From assembly GCA_041690535.1 (NCBI GenBank), contig JAWLHA010000037.1:1-43193 (forward strand): a stretch of DNA of 43,193 bases, read 5' to 3'. The position numbers were made by a program, and so were the translations under genes. The stretch is from JAWLHA01 sp041690535 (GTDB lineage Bacteria > Pseudomonadota > Gammaproteobacteria > Thiohalomonadales > Thiohalomonadaceae). The notes beneath the pieces are model-generated. The model saw only the letters and a program-made list of their open reading frames with translations, was not told the DNA's origin and did no database searches. This document shows positions 34,160-41,645 of the stretch, in pieces; positions within the stretch are counted from its first letter, which is position 1; every line of letters begins with the position of its first letter.

Positions 34160-34555
34160 TCAGTGCTCTTCTTCGGCCAGGACGTCCTGATAGCCTGCGG
34201 CGTCCATCAGTTCGTCGAGTTCAGCGGCGGCGGCGGGGCGCATGCGGAACAGCCAACCATCCCCAAAGGCATCCTGATTAACCAGTTCGGGGCTCTCTTC
34301 GAGGGTGCTGTTCACCTCTACCACGTCACCGGCGATGGGCGCATAGACATCCGACGCGGCCTTCACCGATTCGACCACGGCGCACTCTTCCTCGGCCGAG
34401 AGCGAGCGCCCCACCTCTGGAAGCTCCACGAATACCATGTCGCCCAGCAGGTCCTGGGCATGATCGGTGATCCCCACTGTCACGGTTCCGTCCTCTTCCA
34501 GGCGGACCCACTCGTGGGTCTTGGTGTACTTCAGTTCCTCCGGCACATTACTCAT
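34160..34555 (-). CDS. gcvH: Glycine cleavage system H protein
   Basis: Lipoyl carrier (131 residues) shuttling the aminomethyl group between the P- and T-proteins and dihydrolipoamide dehydrogenase. The lipoylation site is the lysine in VESVKAASD, with conserved KYTKTHEWV and GDMVFVELPEVG. It is separated from gcvT by 307 bases occupied by repeat copy G, which is longer than typical within a gcv operon. Confidence 0.96.
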   Translation of the reverse strand: MSNVPEELKYTKTHEWVRLEEDGTVTVGITDHAQDLLGDMVFVELPEVGRSLSAEEECAVVESVKAASDVYAPIAGDVVEVNSTLEESPELVNQDAFGDGWLFRMRPAAAAELDELMDAAGYQDVLAEEEH

Positions 34556-34655
34556 TGTTCTTCGACCTCTTGAAGATAAAAGCGAACGTTCAACAAACCA
34601 ACGCTAACGATACCACTCCATCAGACCGACGCCACCTGGGTTCGGGGAGGACGGC

Positions 34656-34846
34656 CAGGGTAAACGCATACTTGCCCAAGAGCACCGAACAGCTCATGGG
34701 GTGGCGAGGTGTAAGTCATTGATATCGAGTCGTCGGCCGCAGGGATGCGGCCGTCGAGCCTACAGGGATGTATTCACGGCGCACCCGATATCAATGACTT
34801 ACACCTCGCTCAGCGTGTGGTGCCAGTTTACCTGTTCGGTGCTCCA
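34656..34846 (+). repeat. CAGGGT element, copy G: chimeric variant with a different perfect stem
   Basis: It starts with the family-1 left end (CAGGGTAAACGCATACTTGC) and ends with family-2-type sequence: GAGCACCGAACAG at 34680-34692 and its complement at 34832-34844. The core shares CGTCGGCCGCA, GCGGCCGTCGAGC and TACAGGGATG with family 1. The inner stem is a perfect 24-bp inverted repeat (34704-34727 and 34786-34809). It keeps GTAAGTC but continues ATTGATATCG, where full copies have CTTGAAAGCAGG. The loop carries a GGCCGCA-GGGA-TGCGGCC hairpin (34736-34753). Flanks GGAGGACGGC and GGAGGAGGGC (34646-34655, 34847-34856) match 9 of 10, but are low in complexity. Confidence 0.8.
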
Positions 34847-34862
34847 GGAGGAGGGCGAGGAC

Positions 34863-35942
34863 TTAGACGCTCACCCGGGCTCGGCCATCGCGCACGAAGG
34901 GGGGCGCAACGATACGGGCCTTCAGCTGTTTGCCCCGTACATCGACCAGGGCCGTCTCGGCCTCGCCTGCCGGGAGCCGTGCGAAGGCAATGGCCCGGTT
35001 GAGCGTGGGAGAGAAGCTGCCGCTGGTGATCTCCCCTTCGGCCCCATCCACCAGGACCCGCTGATGCGGTCGCAGCATACCTTTCTCCTCCAGCACCAAA
35101 CCCACGAGACGCGCCGGAGGATTGGAGCGCTCCCGCTCCAGGGCCTCGCGACCGACGAACTGACGCTCGGCCGGCTCCCATGCCACGGTCCAGGCCAAGC
35201 CGGAGATCAGCGGGGAGCTCTGCTCATCCATATCCTGCCCGTAAAGGTTCATCCCCGCCTCGAGCCGCAGGGTATCGCGCGCCCCCAGCCCGCAGGGGGC
35301 CACGCCCGCGGCGTGCAGCGCACTCCAAAAGGCGTCGGCCTCCTGCGCCGGGAGCATGATTTCGTAGCCGTCCTCGCCGGTGTAGCCGGTGCGGGCCACA
35401 AACCAGCTCCCCGCTTCGCAGGCACTGAACCGCTGCAACGCCGCCACCGCCCCCTCACCGAGCAGACGGTGGACCGTGTCACGCGCATCGGGGCCCTGCA
35501 CGGCGATCATGGCGAGGTCGTCCCGGGGCTGGATCTCCACCCCGAACGCGGCACCATGCTGCCGGATCCAGGCGAGATCCTTCTCGCGGGTGGCTGCGTT
35601 CACCACCATGCGGTACCACTCCGGCGACATGTGATAGACGATGAGGTCGTCGATGACGCCCCCTTCGGGGTTGAGCATGCAGCTGTAGATGGCCTTGCCG
35701 GGCTTGCCGTCCAGACGCGCCACGTCGTTGGCGAGCAGGTGCCGCAGAAACTCGCGAGTCCGCGCCCCGCGCAGATCGACCACGCACATGTGGGAGACGT
35801 CGAACATGCCCGCCTCCGCCCGCACGGCCCGGTGCTCCGCCAGTTGCGAGCCGTAGTTGATTGGCATGTCGTAGCCGGCGAAGTCGACCATTTTCGCCCC
35901 CATTCTCAGATGGGCGTCGTACAGCGGCGTTCTCTTACCCAA
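34863..35942 (-). CDS. gcvT: Glycine cleavage system T protein (aminomethyltransferase)
   Basis: Transfers the methylene unit from GcvH to tetrahydrofolate, releasing ammonia. The 359-residue protein (E. coli 364) has GMFDVSHMCVVDLRG, MLNPEGGVIDDLIVYHM, RDDLAMIAVQGPDA, TGYTGEDGYEIMLP and CGLGARDTLRLEAGMNLYG. The start is a TTG: AGAAGGAG lies seven bases before it and the protein then begins (M)GKRTPLYDAH, matching family members; no ATG or GTG fits. It is the first gene of the operon, about 70 bases after the riboswitch terminator. Confidence 0.94.
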   Translation of the reverse strand: MGKRTPLYDAHLRMGAKMVDFAGYDMPINYGSQLAEHRAVRAEAGMFDVSHMCVVDLRGARTREFLRHLLANDVARLDGKPGKAIYSCMLNPEGGVIDDLIVYHMSPEWYRMVVNAATREKDLAWIRQHGAAFGVEIQPRDDLAMIAVQGPDARDTVHRLLGEGAVAALQRFSACEAGSWFVARTGYTGEDGYEIMLPAQEADAFWSALHAAGVAPCGLGARDTLRLEAGMNLYGQDMDEQSSPLISGLAWTVAWEPAERQFVGREALERERSNPPARLVGLVLEEKGMLRPHQRVLVDGAEGEITSGSFSPTLNRAIAFARLPAGEAETALVDVRGKQLKARIVAPPFVRDGRARVSV

Positions 35943-36014
35943 GGGATGACTCCTTCTCTCTCGCAACCGGCCGCGCCACGGCAGGTTTTTTCACGTTTGA
36001 TGGTAGCAACAGGC

Positions 36015-36051
36015 AAAAAAAAGCGGCAGACGACCTTGAGTCATCTGCCGC
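36015..36051 (-). terminator. Intrinsic terminator of the glycine riboswitch
   Basis: On the minus strand a 12-bp GC-rich stem (GCGGCAGATGAC pairing with GTCGTCTGCCGC, one wobble or mismatch position) with loop TCAAG is followed at once by eight T residues. It directly follows the second aptamer, as expected for the expression platform. Confidence 0.88.
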
Positions 36052-36200
36052 CCCTCTGTCCTTTGAACCTGAGAGCTTGAGCCCCTTCGGTGGGTCGCCG
36101 CGCGACCTCTCTCCAGAGTCAACCGTACACCTGGGTCCTTTGGCCTGAGCGTTTCCGGGCGGGTTGCGCCTTCGGCGGCGGTCGGGCGACCGCACTCTCC
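36052..36200 (-). promoter_or_regulatory. Tandem glycine riboswitch
   Basis: Two consecutive glycine aptamers on the minus strand. Aptamer 1 (about 36200 down to 36131) has GGAGAGTG, CGCCGAAGGCGC, AAACGCTCAGGCC and AAAGGACC. Aptamer 2 (about 36117 to 36052) has CTCTGGAGAGAG, CACCGAAGGGGC, AAGCTCTCAGGTTC and AAAGGACAGAG. These are the conserved GGAGAG, CCGAAGG, CTCAGG and AAAGGAC elements of the class. With a downstream terminator and gcvT, glycine should promote read-through and switch on glycine breakdown. Confidence 0.93.
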
Positions 36201-36226
36201 CCAAGTGTATGACGTTGAGGCCGCGA

Positions 36227-36255
36227 ACTATACGCCCTTACGCCCCCGAAACCAA
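36227..36255 (-). promoter_or_regulatory. Promoter of the gcv operon
   Basis: On the minus strand TTGGTT (36250-36255) and TATAGT (36227-36232) are separated by exactly 17 bases, about 20-27 bases before the first aptamer. This would start the RNA just upstream of the riboswitch. Confidence 0.6.
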
Positions 36256-36286
36256 GGGGCGCCTCCACGGCCCCAGGGGAACCGGC

Positions 36287-37507
36287 CTACAAGCCCAGGC
36301 CGCGGGAGAGGCGCGGCAGGTCACCCGTGACGCCCAGGGCCCGGCGCATCAGGCTGCGCTTGAGCGGCCCCGCCGCATCGGCCACCCGCAGGCCCAGATT
36401 GCGGGCCAGGCGCAAGGGAGGAAGATCATTGCTGAACAGCCGCTTGAAGCCATCCATCGCCGCCATCACCGCCACATTGTCGCCCTTGCGCCAACGCTCG
36501 TACCGGCGCAGCACCCCGTACTCGCCGATATCACGACCCTCGGCCCGGGCCTTCAGCAGCACCTCGGCGAGCGCCGCCGCATCGGAGACGCCGAGGTTGA
36601 GCCCCTGTCCGGCCAGCGGGTGGATGGCGTGGGCCGCGTTCCCCGCCAGCACCACTCGCTCGCCCACGTAGCGGTTGGCGTGCTGCAACATGAGGGGGAA
36701 GCCGCCCCGGGGACCGGTGGATTCCATCCGCCCCAGGGTGTCGCCGAAGGCGTGCTGCAGCCGGTCGAGGAACTCGGAATCAGGCAGCGCCAGCAGTTCG
36801 GCTGCATGCTCGGGAGTCGTGGACCAGACGATGGAGCTCAGCCCCTCGGGCAGGGGCAGGAAGGCCAGGGGACCGGTGGGCATGAACCGCTGGTAGGCCG
36901 CCTCCCCGTGATGGCGGGAGGTCTTGATGGTGGCGACCACGGCGGTCTGATCGTACATCCAGCCGGTGGTGCCGATCCCCGCCTGCTCGCGGACCCACGA
37001 CCGCGCCCCGTCACAGCCGACGACCACCCGGCCGCGCAACACCTGCCCGTCCTCCAGCTCCAGCTTCGCCTCGCCCGGATCGCAGTGGAGCGATTTCACC
37101 TTGGCCGGGCAGAGCAGGTCGACATTGGGGAGATCGGCCAGGCGGTCGAGCAGCGCCTTCAGGATGACCCGATTCTCCACGATGTACCCGAGGTCCGGCT
37201 CACCGAGTTCGGCACAGTCGAAGTGGATCGCCCCCTTTCCCGTGGCATCCCACACGTGCATGGTGCGGTAGGGACTCACCCGCATGGCGCTCATCCCTTC
37301 CCACGCCCCGACGGCCTCGAAGACCCGTTGGGTGGCCCGGGTGATGGCACTGACCCGGATATCCCAGGAATCCGCCGGCCACTCCCGCTCGGCGGGGGTG
37401 GCCTCCACCAGGGCGACCTTCAGGGGGGTATCGCCCAGGGCGCAGGCGATGGTCGCGCCCACCATGCCGCCCCCGACGATGATGACTTGGTAATCCGTAT
37501 CCGCCAT
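36287..37507 (-). CDS. ubiI: UbiI/VisC-type FAD-dependent ubiquinone biosynthesis hydroxylase
   Basis: FAD monooxygenase (406 residues) of the UbiH/UbiF/VisC family. It has the N-terminal dinucleotide motif VIIVGGGMVGATIACAL, the middle DG motif VVVGCDGARSWVREQ, and the GD motif VVLAGNAAHAIHPLAGQGLNLGVSD. Position next to ubiH, as visC (ubiI) in E. coli, suggests C5-hydroxylation in ubiquinone synthesis, but the position specificity of such enzymes is not readable. ATG 37507 follows AGAGAG at seven bases; an upstream ATG at 37528 overlaps the ubiH stop. Confidence 0.88.
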   Translation of the reverse strand: MADTDYQVIIVGGGMVGATIACALGDTPLKVALVEATPAEREWPADSWDIRVSAITRATQRVFEAVGAWEGMSAMRVSPYRTMHVWDATGKGAIHFDCAELGEPDLGYIVENRVILKALLDRLADLPNVDLLCPAKVKSLHCDPGEAKLELEDGQVLRGRVVVGCDGARSWVREQAGIGTTGWMYDQTAVVATIKTSRHHGEAAYQRFMPTGPLAFLPLPEGLSSIVWSTTPEHAAELLALPDSEFLDRLQHAFGDTLGRMESTGPRGGFPLMLQHANRYVGERVVLAGNAAHAIHPLAGQGLNLGVSDAAALAEVLLKARAEGRDIGEYGVLRRYERWRKGDNVAVMAAMDGFKRLFSNDLPPLRLARNLGLRVADAAGPLKRSLMRRALGVTGDLPRLSRGLGL

Positions 37508-37524
37508 TGTTCTGCTCTCTTCTG

Positions 37525-38805
37525 TCATGCCGCGCCCGGCAGCCCGTGTTTCAGGGGCAAACCCAAGGCGAGCCGGGGCTGTCGCCCCACCAATCCCATG
37601 GCCTGCCGCGCCAGCAGATGCCGTGCCCCGGGGAAGAGGTCGAGGGCCACCATGCCCACGTTGCGCGCCACCGCCAGCGGGGCAAAACGGTTGGAAAAGG
37701 TCCGCGCCAACCCGTCGGTCATGCCGAGCACACGCAGGTAGTCGGGACGGCGCCAGTCGGCATACCCTTGCAGCGTTGCCAGACGCCCCGGATCGCCTCC
37801 CTCCGCCACCGCCCCGGCGATGACCTCGGCGAGAGCAGCAACGTCACGCAGGCCCAGGTTGAATCCCTGCCCCGCCACCGGGTGGATGGTGTGGGCTGCA
37901 TTACCGATGAACACCAGCCGCTCGCGCACGTGATCGCGCACGTACTGCAGGCCGAGGGGATAGGCCGCCCGCGGGCTGGCGGCGACGAAGCGGCCGGCAC
38001 GCCCGCCGAAGCGCTCCTGAAGGCGGGCGAGAAAAGCGTTGTCCTGGAGGTTCGTAATCTCCGGCACCTGATGGTCTTTCGCCGTCCAGACCAGGGACCA
38101 GCGGCGGTTGCCGCAGGTTTGGTCCGGGAAACCGGCAGGGGCCGTATTGGGCAGCAGGGCCAGGGGGCCGGTCTCGGTAAACCGCTCGTAGGCGATCTCC
38201 CCATGCTCCCGATCGGTGATCACGTTGGAGATGATGGCGGTCTGTCCATACCCGAGCTTCAGCGTCTTTGCCCCGAGGATCTCCCGGACCGCCGAACGTC
38301 CCCCGTCCGCCGCCACCACCAGCCTGGCCGTGTACTGGCGGGTGGTGCCCCCCTCCTCCACCGCGACACGGGCGAGCTGGGGGCCGTGTTCAATGTCGGT
38401 CAGCCGGGCGGGACAAATCCACTCCACCGAAGCAAGTTCTCGAACCCGCGACAAGAGCCCCCGGCCGATCACGGCCGCCTCCACCACGTACCCCAGGGCC
38501 TCGACGCCCTCCTCCCGCGCATCCAGACGCGTGGCGCCGAAGCGGCCCCGATCCGAGACGCTGATCTTGCGAATGGGCGTCACCCCCCCGGCAACCATCG
38601 GCGCCCAGGCGCCCAAGGCCTCGAAGATGCGTTTGGAGCCCTGGGCCAGGGCAATGGCCCTCACATCGAAACTGGGCTGCTCCAGGGCATCCACCGGCAC
38701 CGCTTCAATAACGCCGATGCGCAGTGGGATCTCCCGCAAGGCGATGGCCAGACTCGCCCCCGCCATGCCGCCGCCGATGATCAGAATGTCATAGTCAGTG
38801 TCCAT
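37525..38805 (-). CDS. ubiH: UbiH-type FAD-dependent ubiquinone biosynthesis hydroxylase
   Basis: Second FAD monooxygenase of the pair (426 residues): ILIIGGGMAGASLAIAL at the N-terminus, LVVAADGGRSAVREI, and LVFIGNAAHTIHPVAGQGFNLGLRD. By synteny it is UbiH (2-octaprenyl-6-methoxyphenol hydroxylase). The frame stays open through repeat copy H to 39108, adding about 100 repeat-derived residues, which are rejected; ATG 38805 gives the standard MDTDYDILIIGGG start, though no clear Shine-Dalgarno precedes it. The insertion of copy H separates it from pepP, with which it forms an operon in E. coli. Confidence 0.9.
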   Translation of the reverse strand: MDTDYDILIIGGGMAGASLAIALREIPLRIGVIEAVPVDALEQPSFDVRAIALAQGSKRIFEALGAWAPMVAGGVTPIRKISVSDRGRFGATRLDAREEGVEALGYVVEAAVIGRGLLSRVRELASVEWICPARLTDIEHGPQLARVAVEEGGTTRQYTARLVVAADGGRSAVREILGAKTLKLGYGQTAIISNVITDREHGEIAYERFTETGPLALLPNTAPAGFPDQTCGNRRWSLVWTAKDHQVPEITNLQDNAFLARLQERFGGRAGRFVAASPRAAYPLGLQYVRDHVRERLVFIGNAAHTIHPVAGQGFNLGLRDVAALAEVIAGAVAEGGDPGRLATLQGYADWRRPDYLRVLGMTDGLARTFSNRFAPLAVARNVGMVALDLFPGARHLLARQAMGLVGRQPRLALGLPLKHGLPGAA

Positions 38806-38859
38806 GCATGGAAGATACAAGCAGCAGGGGGAAAGAGACAAGTGGCGAGTGGCGCCCCC

Positions 38860-39177
38860 CAAAGTGAACGCGCACTCAGTCAAGAGCGACGTAAGTCCTT
38901 GAAAGCAGGTCGTCGGCCGCATGGATGGGTGCAAGGACGCACTTATGCCGCGGGAGGGCAGGAGGCCCGGAGCGGCCGCGGCCGTCGAGCGTACAGGGAT
39001 GGAAGATGATTGCTCCTGCATAATCTTCACTACCGACATCCATGTCGGTCGGAAGATGATTGCTCCTGCATAATCTTCACTCCCGACATCCATGTCGGTC
39101 GTATTCACAGCGGACCTGCTTTCAAGGACTTACGTCGCTCACAGCACGGCCGTGACGTTTAGTATACGTTCACCCTG
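38860..39177 (+). repeat. CAGGGT element, copy H (full length, 50-bp internal duplication)
   Basis: The 318-bp element starts with the altered CAAAGTGAACGC and ends ACGTTCACCCTG. Flanks TGGCGCCCCC (38850-38859) and TAGCGACCCC (39178-39187) match 8 of 10. The inner stem is a perfect 26-bp inverted repeat (38885-38910 and 39114-39139). A 50-bp core segment starting GGAAGATGATTGCTCC is duplicated in tandem (39001-39050, 39051-39100; one mismatch), each unit containing a CCGACAT-CC-ATGTCGG hairpin. It lies between ubiH and pepP. Confidence 0.92.
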
Positions 39178-39202
39178 TAGCGACCCCTCGCACTCGGCCT
39201 GA

Positions 39203-40519
39203 TCACTCGCCACGCATGAGGCGCTCGATCTCATCCACGGTCTTGGGCACGTCCCTGGTAAGCACCTCGCACCCGTCACTGGTGACGAGCACATCGTCTT
39301 CAATGCGGATTCCAATGCCCCGCCACTTCTTCGCGACCCCTCTGGCGTTGGTGGGAATGTAGAGCCCCGGCTCGATGGTGAGGCTCATCCCCGGCTCGAG
39401 CACACGCCACTCCTCGCCCACTTTGTAGTCACCCACATCGTGGACATCCATTCCCAGCCAGTGGCCGGTGCGGTGCATGTAGAACCGGCGGTAGGCCTCC
39501 TCCTTGACCAACTTGCTCGCGCTTCCCCTCAGGAGGCCGAGCTTCACCAGCCCCTCGGTGAGGACCCGCACCGCCGCCTCATGGGGCTGGTTCCAGTGAT
39601 TGCCCGGACGGACCGCATCGATGGCCGCGAACTGGGCCTTCAACACCACCTCGTACAGGGCCCGCTGGGCCGGGGAGAAGGTGCCGCTGACGGGGAAGGT
39701 GCGGGTGATATCCGCCGCGTAGTAGTCGTACTCGGCTCCAGCGTCGATAAGGACCAGTTCCCCTTCTACCAAGGGCGCGCTGTTTTCGGTGTAATGCAGA
39801 ATACAGCCATTCGCCCCCCCGCCGACGATGGAGGGATAGGCAGCGAAGCGGGCCCCCGATGTCATGAAAGTATGGAGAATCTCCGCCTCCAGCTGGTATT
39901 CCATCATCCCGGGGCGGCACACCTCCATGGCCCGCCGGTGGGCAGCGGCGCTGATCTTCGCCGCCTTGCGCATCAGCCGCTGCTCGGCCGTGCTCTTGTA
40001 CAGCCGCATGTCGTGCAGCAGGTGATCCAGTGCAACGAACTCACCGGGGGTATGGATGCCGGCGCGGGACTTCCTGCGCAGCACGTTGATCCACTCCATC
40101 ACTTTGCGGTCGAAGTCGGGATTGCAGCCCATGGCGTAGAACACCCGCTCGCGGTTCTCCAGCAGGCCCGGGAGGATGTCATCGATGTCGGTGATGGGGA
40201 ACGCGTCATCGGCGCCATACTGCTCCTTGGCGCCGTCCAGCCCCGCGCGACGGCCGTTCCAGGTCTCCATGAGGGGATCACGTTCGCGGCAGAACAGCAC
40301 GTACTCGCCATGGGGGCGCCCGGGAACCAGCACCACCACCGCCTCGGGCTCCGGAAACCCGGTGAGGTAGTGGAAATCACTGTCGGGCCGATAGTGGTGA
40401 TCCACGTCCCGGTTTCGGGGCCGCTCCGGTGCGGTGGGGAGAATGGCAATGGAGCCCGCCCCCATATTCTGCATCAGCCGCTTGCGACGGCGGGCAAATT
40501 CAGTCTTGCTCAACGACAT
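39203..40519 (-). CDS. pepP: Xaa-Pro aminopeptidase
   Basis: Metallo-aminopeptidase P (438 residues) releasing N-terminal residues before proline. An N-terminal creatinase-like domain is followed by the pita-bread catalytic domain. Metal ligands visible in order: Asp of LIDAGAEYDYYAADITRTF (two Asp), His of HRTGHWLGMDVHDVG, Glu of LTIEPGLYI and Glu of GIRIEDDVLVT. It forms an operon with ygfB upstream (22 bases), as in E. coli; downstream ubiH is now separated by repeat copy H. Confidence 0.95.
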   Translation of the reverse strand: MSLSKTEFARRRKRLMQNMGAGSIAILPTAPERPRNRDVDHHYRPDSDFHYLTGFPEPEAVVVLVPGRPHGEYVLFCRERDPLMETWNGRRAGLDGAKEQYGADDAFPITDIDDILPGLLENRERVFYAMGCNPDFDRKVMEWINVLRRKSRAGIHTPGEFVALDHLLHDMRLYKSTAEQRLMRKAAKISAAAHRRAMEVCRPGMMEYQLEAEILHTFMTSGARFAAYPSIVGGGANGCILHYTENSAPLVEGELVLIDAGAEYDYYAADITRTFPVSGTFSPAQRALYEVVLKAQFAAIDAVRPGNHWNQPHEAAVRVLTEGLVKLGLLRGSASKLVKEEAYRRFYMHRTGHWLGMDVHDVGDYKVGEEWRVLEPGMSLTIEPGLYIPTNARGVAKKWRGIGIRIEDDVLVTSDGCEVLTRDVPKTVDEIERLMRGE

Positions 40520-40541
40520 ACTGTCACTTCCGGCAGGAAAT

Positions 40542-41117
40542 TCAGTGGTAGGTGATATCTCCCCCTTGCGGGGGGGCCTTGGTCGGATTCAGCTCTTCAT
40601 TGATCAGCAACACGCCGGTGCGGACGTATTCGAGCAGTTCCGCGTAGGCCTTCTCGTCCTCCTCCCCCTCACCAAGCTCGTAGGCATCGGCCCGCGATAT
40701 CTCCACGAGGTCCCTCAGGATTTCGGCGCTGTCCGTCGGTAAGCGATCGATGTCGGTGATGCCGCCCTCGCTCATCCCCATAAGGAATCCCTGGCACCAC
40801 TCCGCCAGGGCGGCCAGGCGCGTCTCCAAGGACGCCTCGTCAGGCGGCAACAGCGGCTGGAACTCGAGGGTGGGATCGTTCAGCCGCTGCTGGGTGGCGT
40901 CGTACAGCGTCCCCAACAGCTCCAGTGCTTCCCGCGCCAGCAGATCCCCGGCTGCAAGATTGGGGGCCAGGCTCTTGAGCCACTCCTGTTTGACGGCGCC
41001 CGCTTTGGCACAGAGCATTCCGGTCAGGGCGCCATGGCTTTCCGAGGGGCTGAGATCCGCCTCCAGATTCTGCAGGGCCCGGGAGAGCGCGTCGATGTAG
41101 TTGCTGTCTACGTCCAT
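40542..41117 (-). CDS. ygfB: UPF0149 family protein YgfB
   Basis: A 191-residue all-helical protein of the UPF0149/YgfB family. Family blocks: SPSESHGALTGMLCAKAG near the N-terminus and AALAEWCQGFLMGMSEGG in the middle. Its molecular role is not settled; in Pseudomonas YgfB affects gene regulation. The position before pepP and divergent from zapA matches E. coli. ATG 41117 has AAGGGAT just upstream; its promoter must lie in the ~100 bases before repeat copy I. Confidence 0.9.
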   Translation of the reverse strand: MDVDSNYIDALSRALQNLEADLSPSESHGALTGMLCAKAGAVKQEWLKSLAPNLAAGDLLAREALELLGTLYDATQQRLNDPTLEFQPLLPPDEASLETRLAALAEWCQGFLMGMSEGGITDIDRLPTDSAEILRDLVEISRADAYELGEGEEDEKAYAELLEYVRTGVLLINEELNPTKAPPQGGDITYH

Positions 41118-41221
41118 TTTATCCCTTCTTGAAGGCGGACCACGGCTGGAACCGCAATGAATGGCTTTTTCAGCAATGCTAGCATTTGGGCCCCCATGGA
41201 CCCAACAGCGCGGGTTGACTG

Positions 41222-41539
41222 CAGGGTGAACGCATACTTACGTCACGGCCTTGCTGTGAGCGATGTAAGTGCTTGAAAGCAGGTACGCGGTCAATACGAC
41301 CGACATGGATGTCGGGAGTGAAGATTATGCAGGAGCAATCATCTTCCGACCGACATGGATGTCGGGAGTGAAGATTATGCAGGAGCCATCATCTTCCATC
41401 CATGTACGCTCGACGGCCGCGGCCGCTTCGGGCATCCCTGCCCTCCCGCGGCATAAGTGCGTCCTTACACCCATCCATGCGGCCGACGGCCTGCTTTCAA
41501 GCACTTACATCGCGCTTGGGTAAGTATGCGTTTACCCTG
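41222..41539 (-). repeat. CAGGGT element, copy I (full length, inverted, 50-bp duplication)
   Basis: The 318-bp copy is in the opposite orientation to H and carries the same 50-bp tandem duplication (41298-41347, 41348-41397; one mismatch). The inner stem is a perfect 24-bp inverted repeat (41260-41283 and 41490-41513). Its arms read GTAAGTGCTTG where the other copies have GTAAGTCCTTG, again matched in the partner arm. Flanks GGTTGACTG and CGTTGACCG (41213-41221, 41540-41548) match 7 of 9. It lies in the ygfB-zapB divergent gap. Confidence 0.92.
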
Positions 41540-41541
41540 CG

Positions 41542-41571
41542 TTGACCGCCCCTGTGGGCCCGCTCTATAGT
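41542..41571 (+). promoter_or_regulatory. Promoter of the zapB-like/zapA operon
   Basis: TTGACC (41542-41547) and TATAGT (41566-41571) have an 18-base spacer, 75 bases before the first start codon. The -35 lies inside the right-hand target duplication of copy I, three bases from the end of the element. Confidence 0.6.
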
Positions 41572-41645
41572 GGAAGCCGTTCGGCAGCCCCAACCGCCCG
41601 TTGCGCGGGTAGAGAGAACCAAATACTTGCATCGAACATCTGACA

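Noticed and set aside
31199..34573. Two long plus-strand open frames opposite gcvPB and gcvPA/gcvH
   Set aside because: They mirror the glycine-cleavage genes and contain no recognisable domain.
34646..34856. Target duplication GGAGGACGGC/GGAGGAGGGC around copy G as firm proof of insertion
   Set aside because: The match is 9/10, but the sequence is purine-rich and simple and the right end of the element does not match the family, so it is listed only as suggestive.
39001..39100. Possible CRISPR-like direct repeats
   Set aside because: Only two adjacent 50-bp units with no unique spacers and no cas genes; it is a tandem duplication inside a repeat element.
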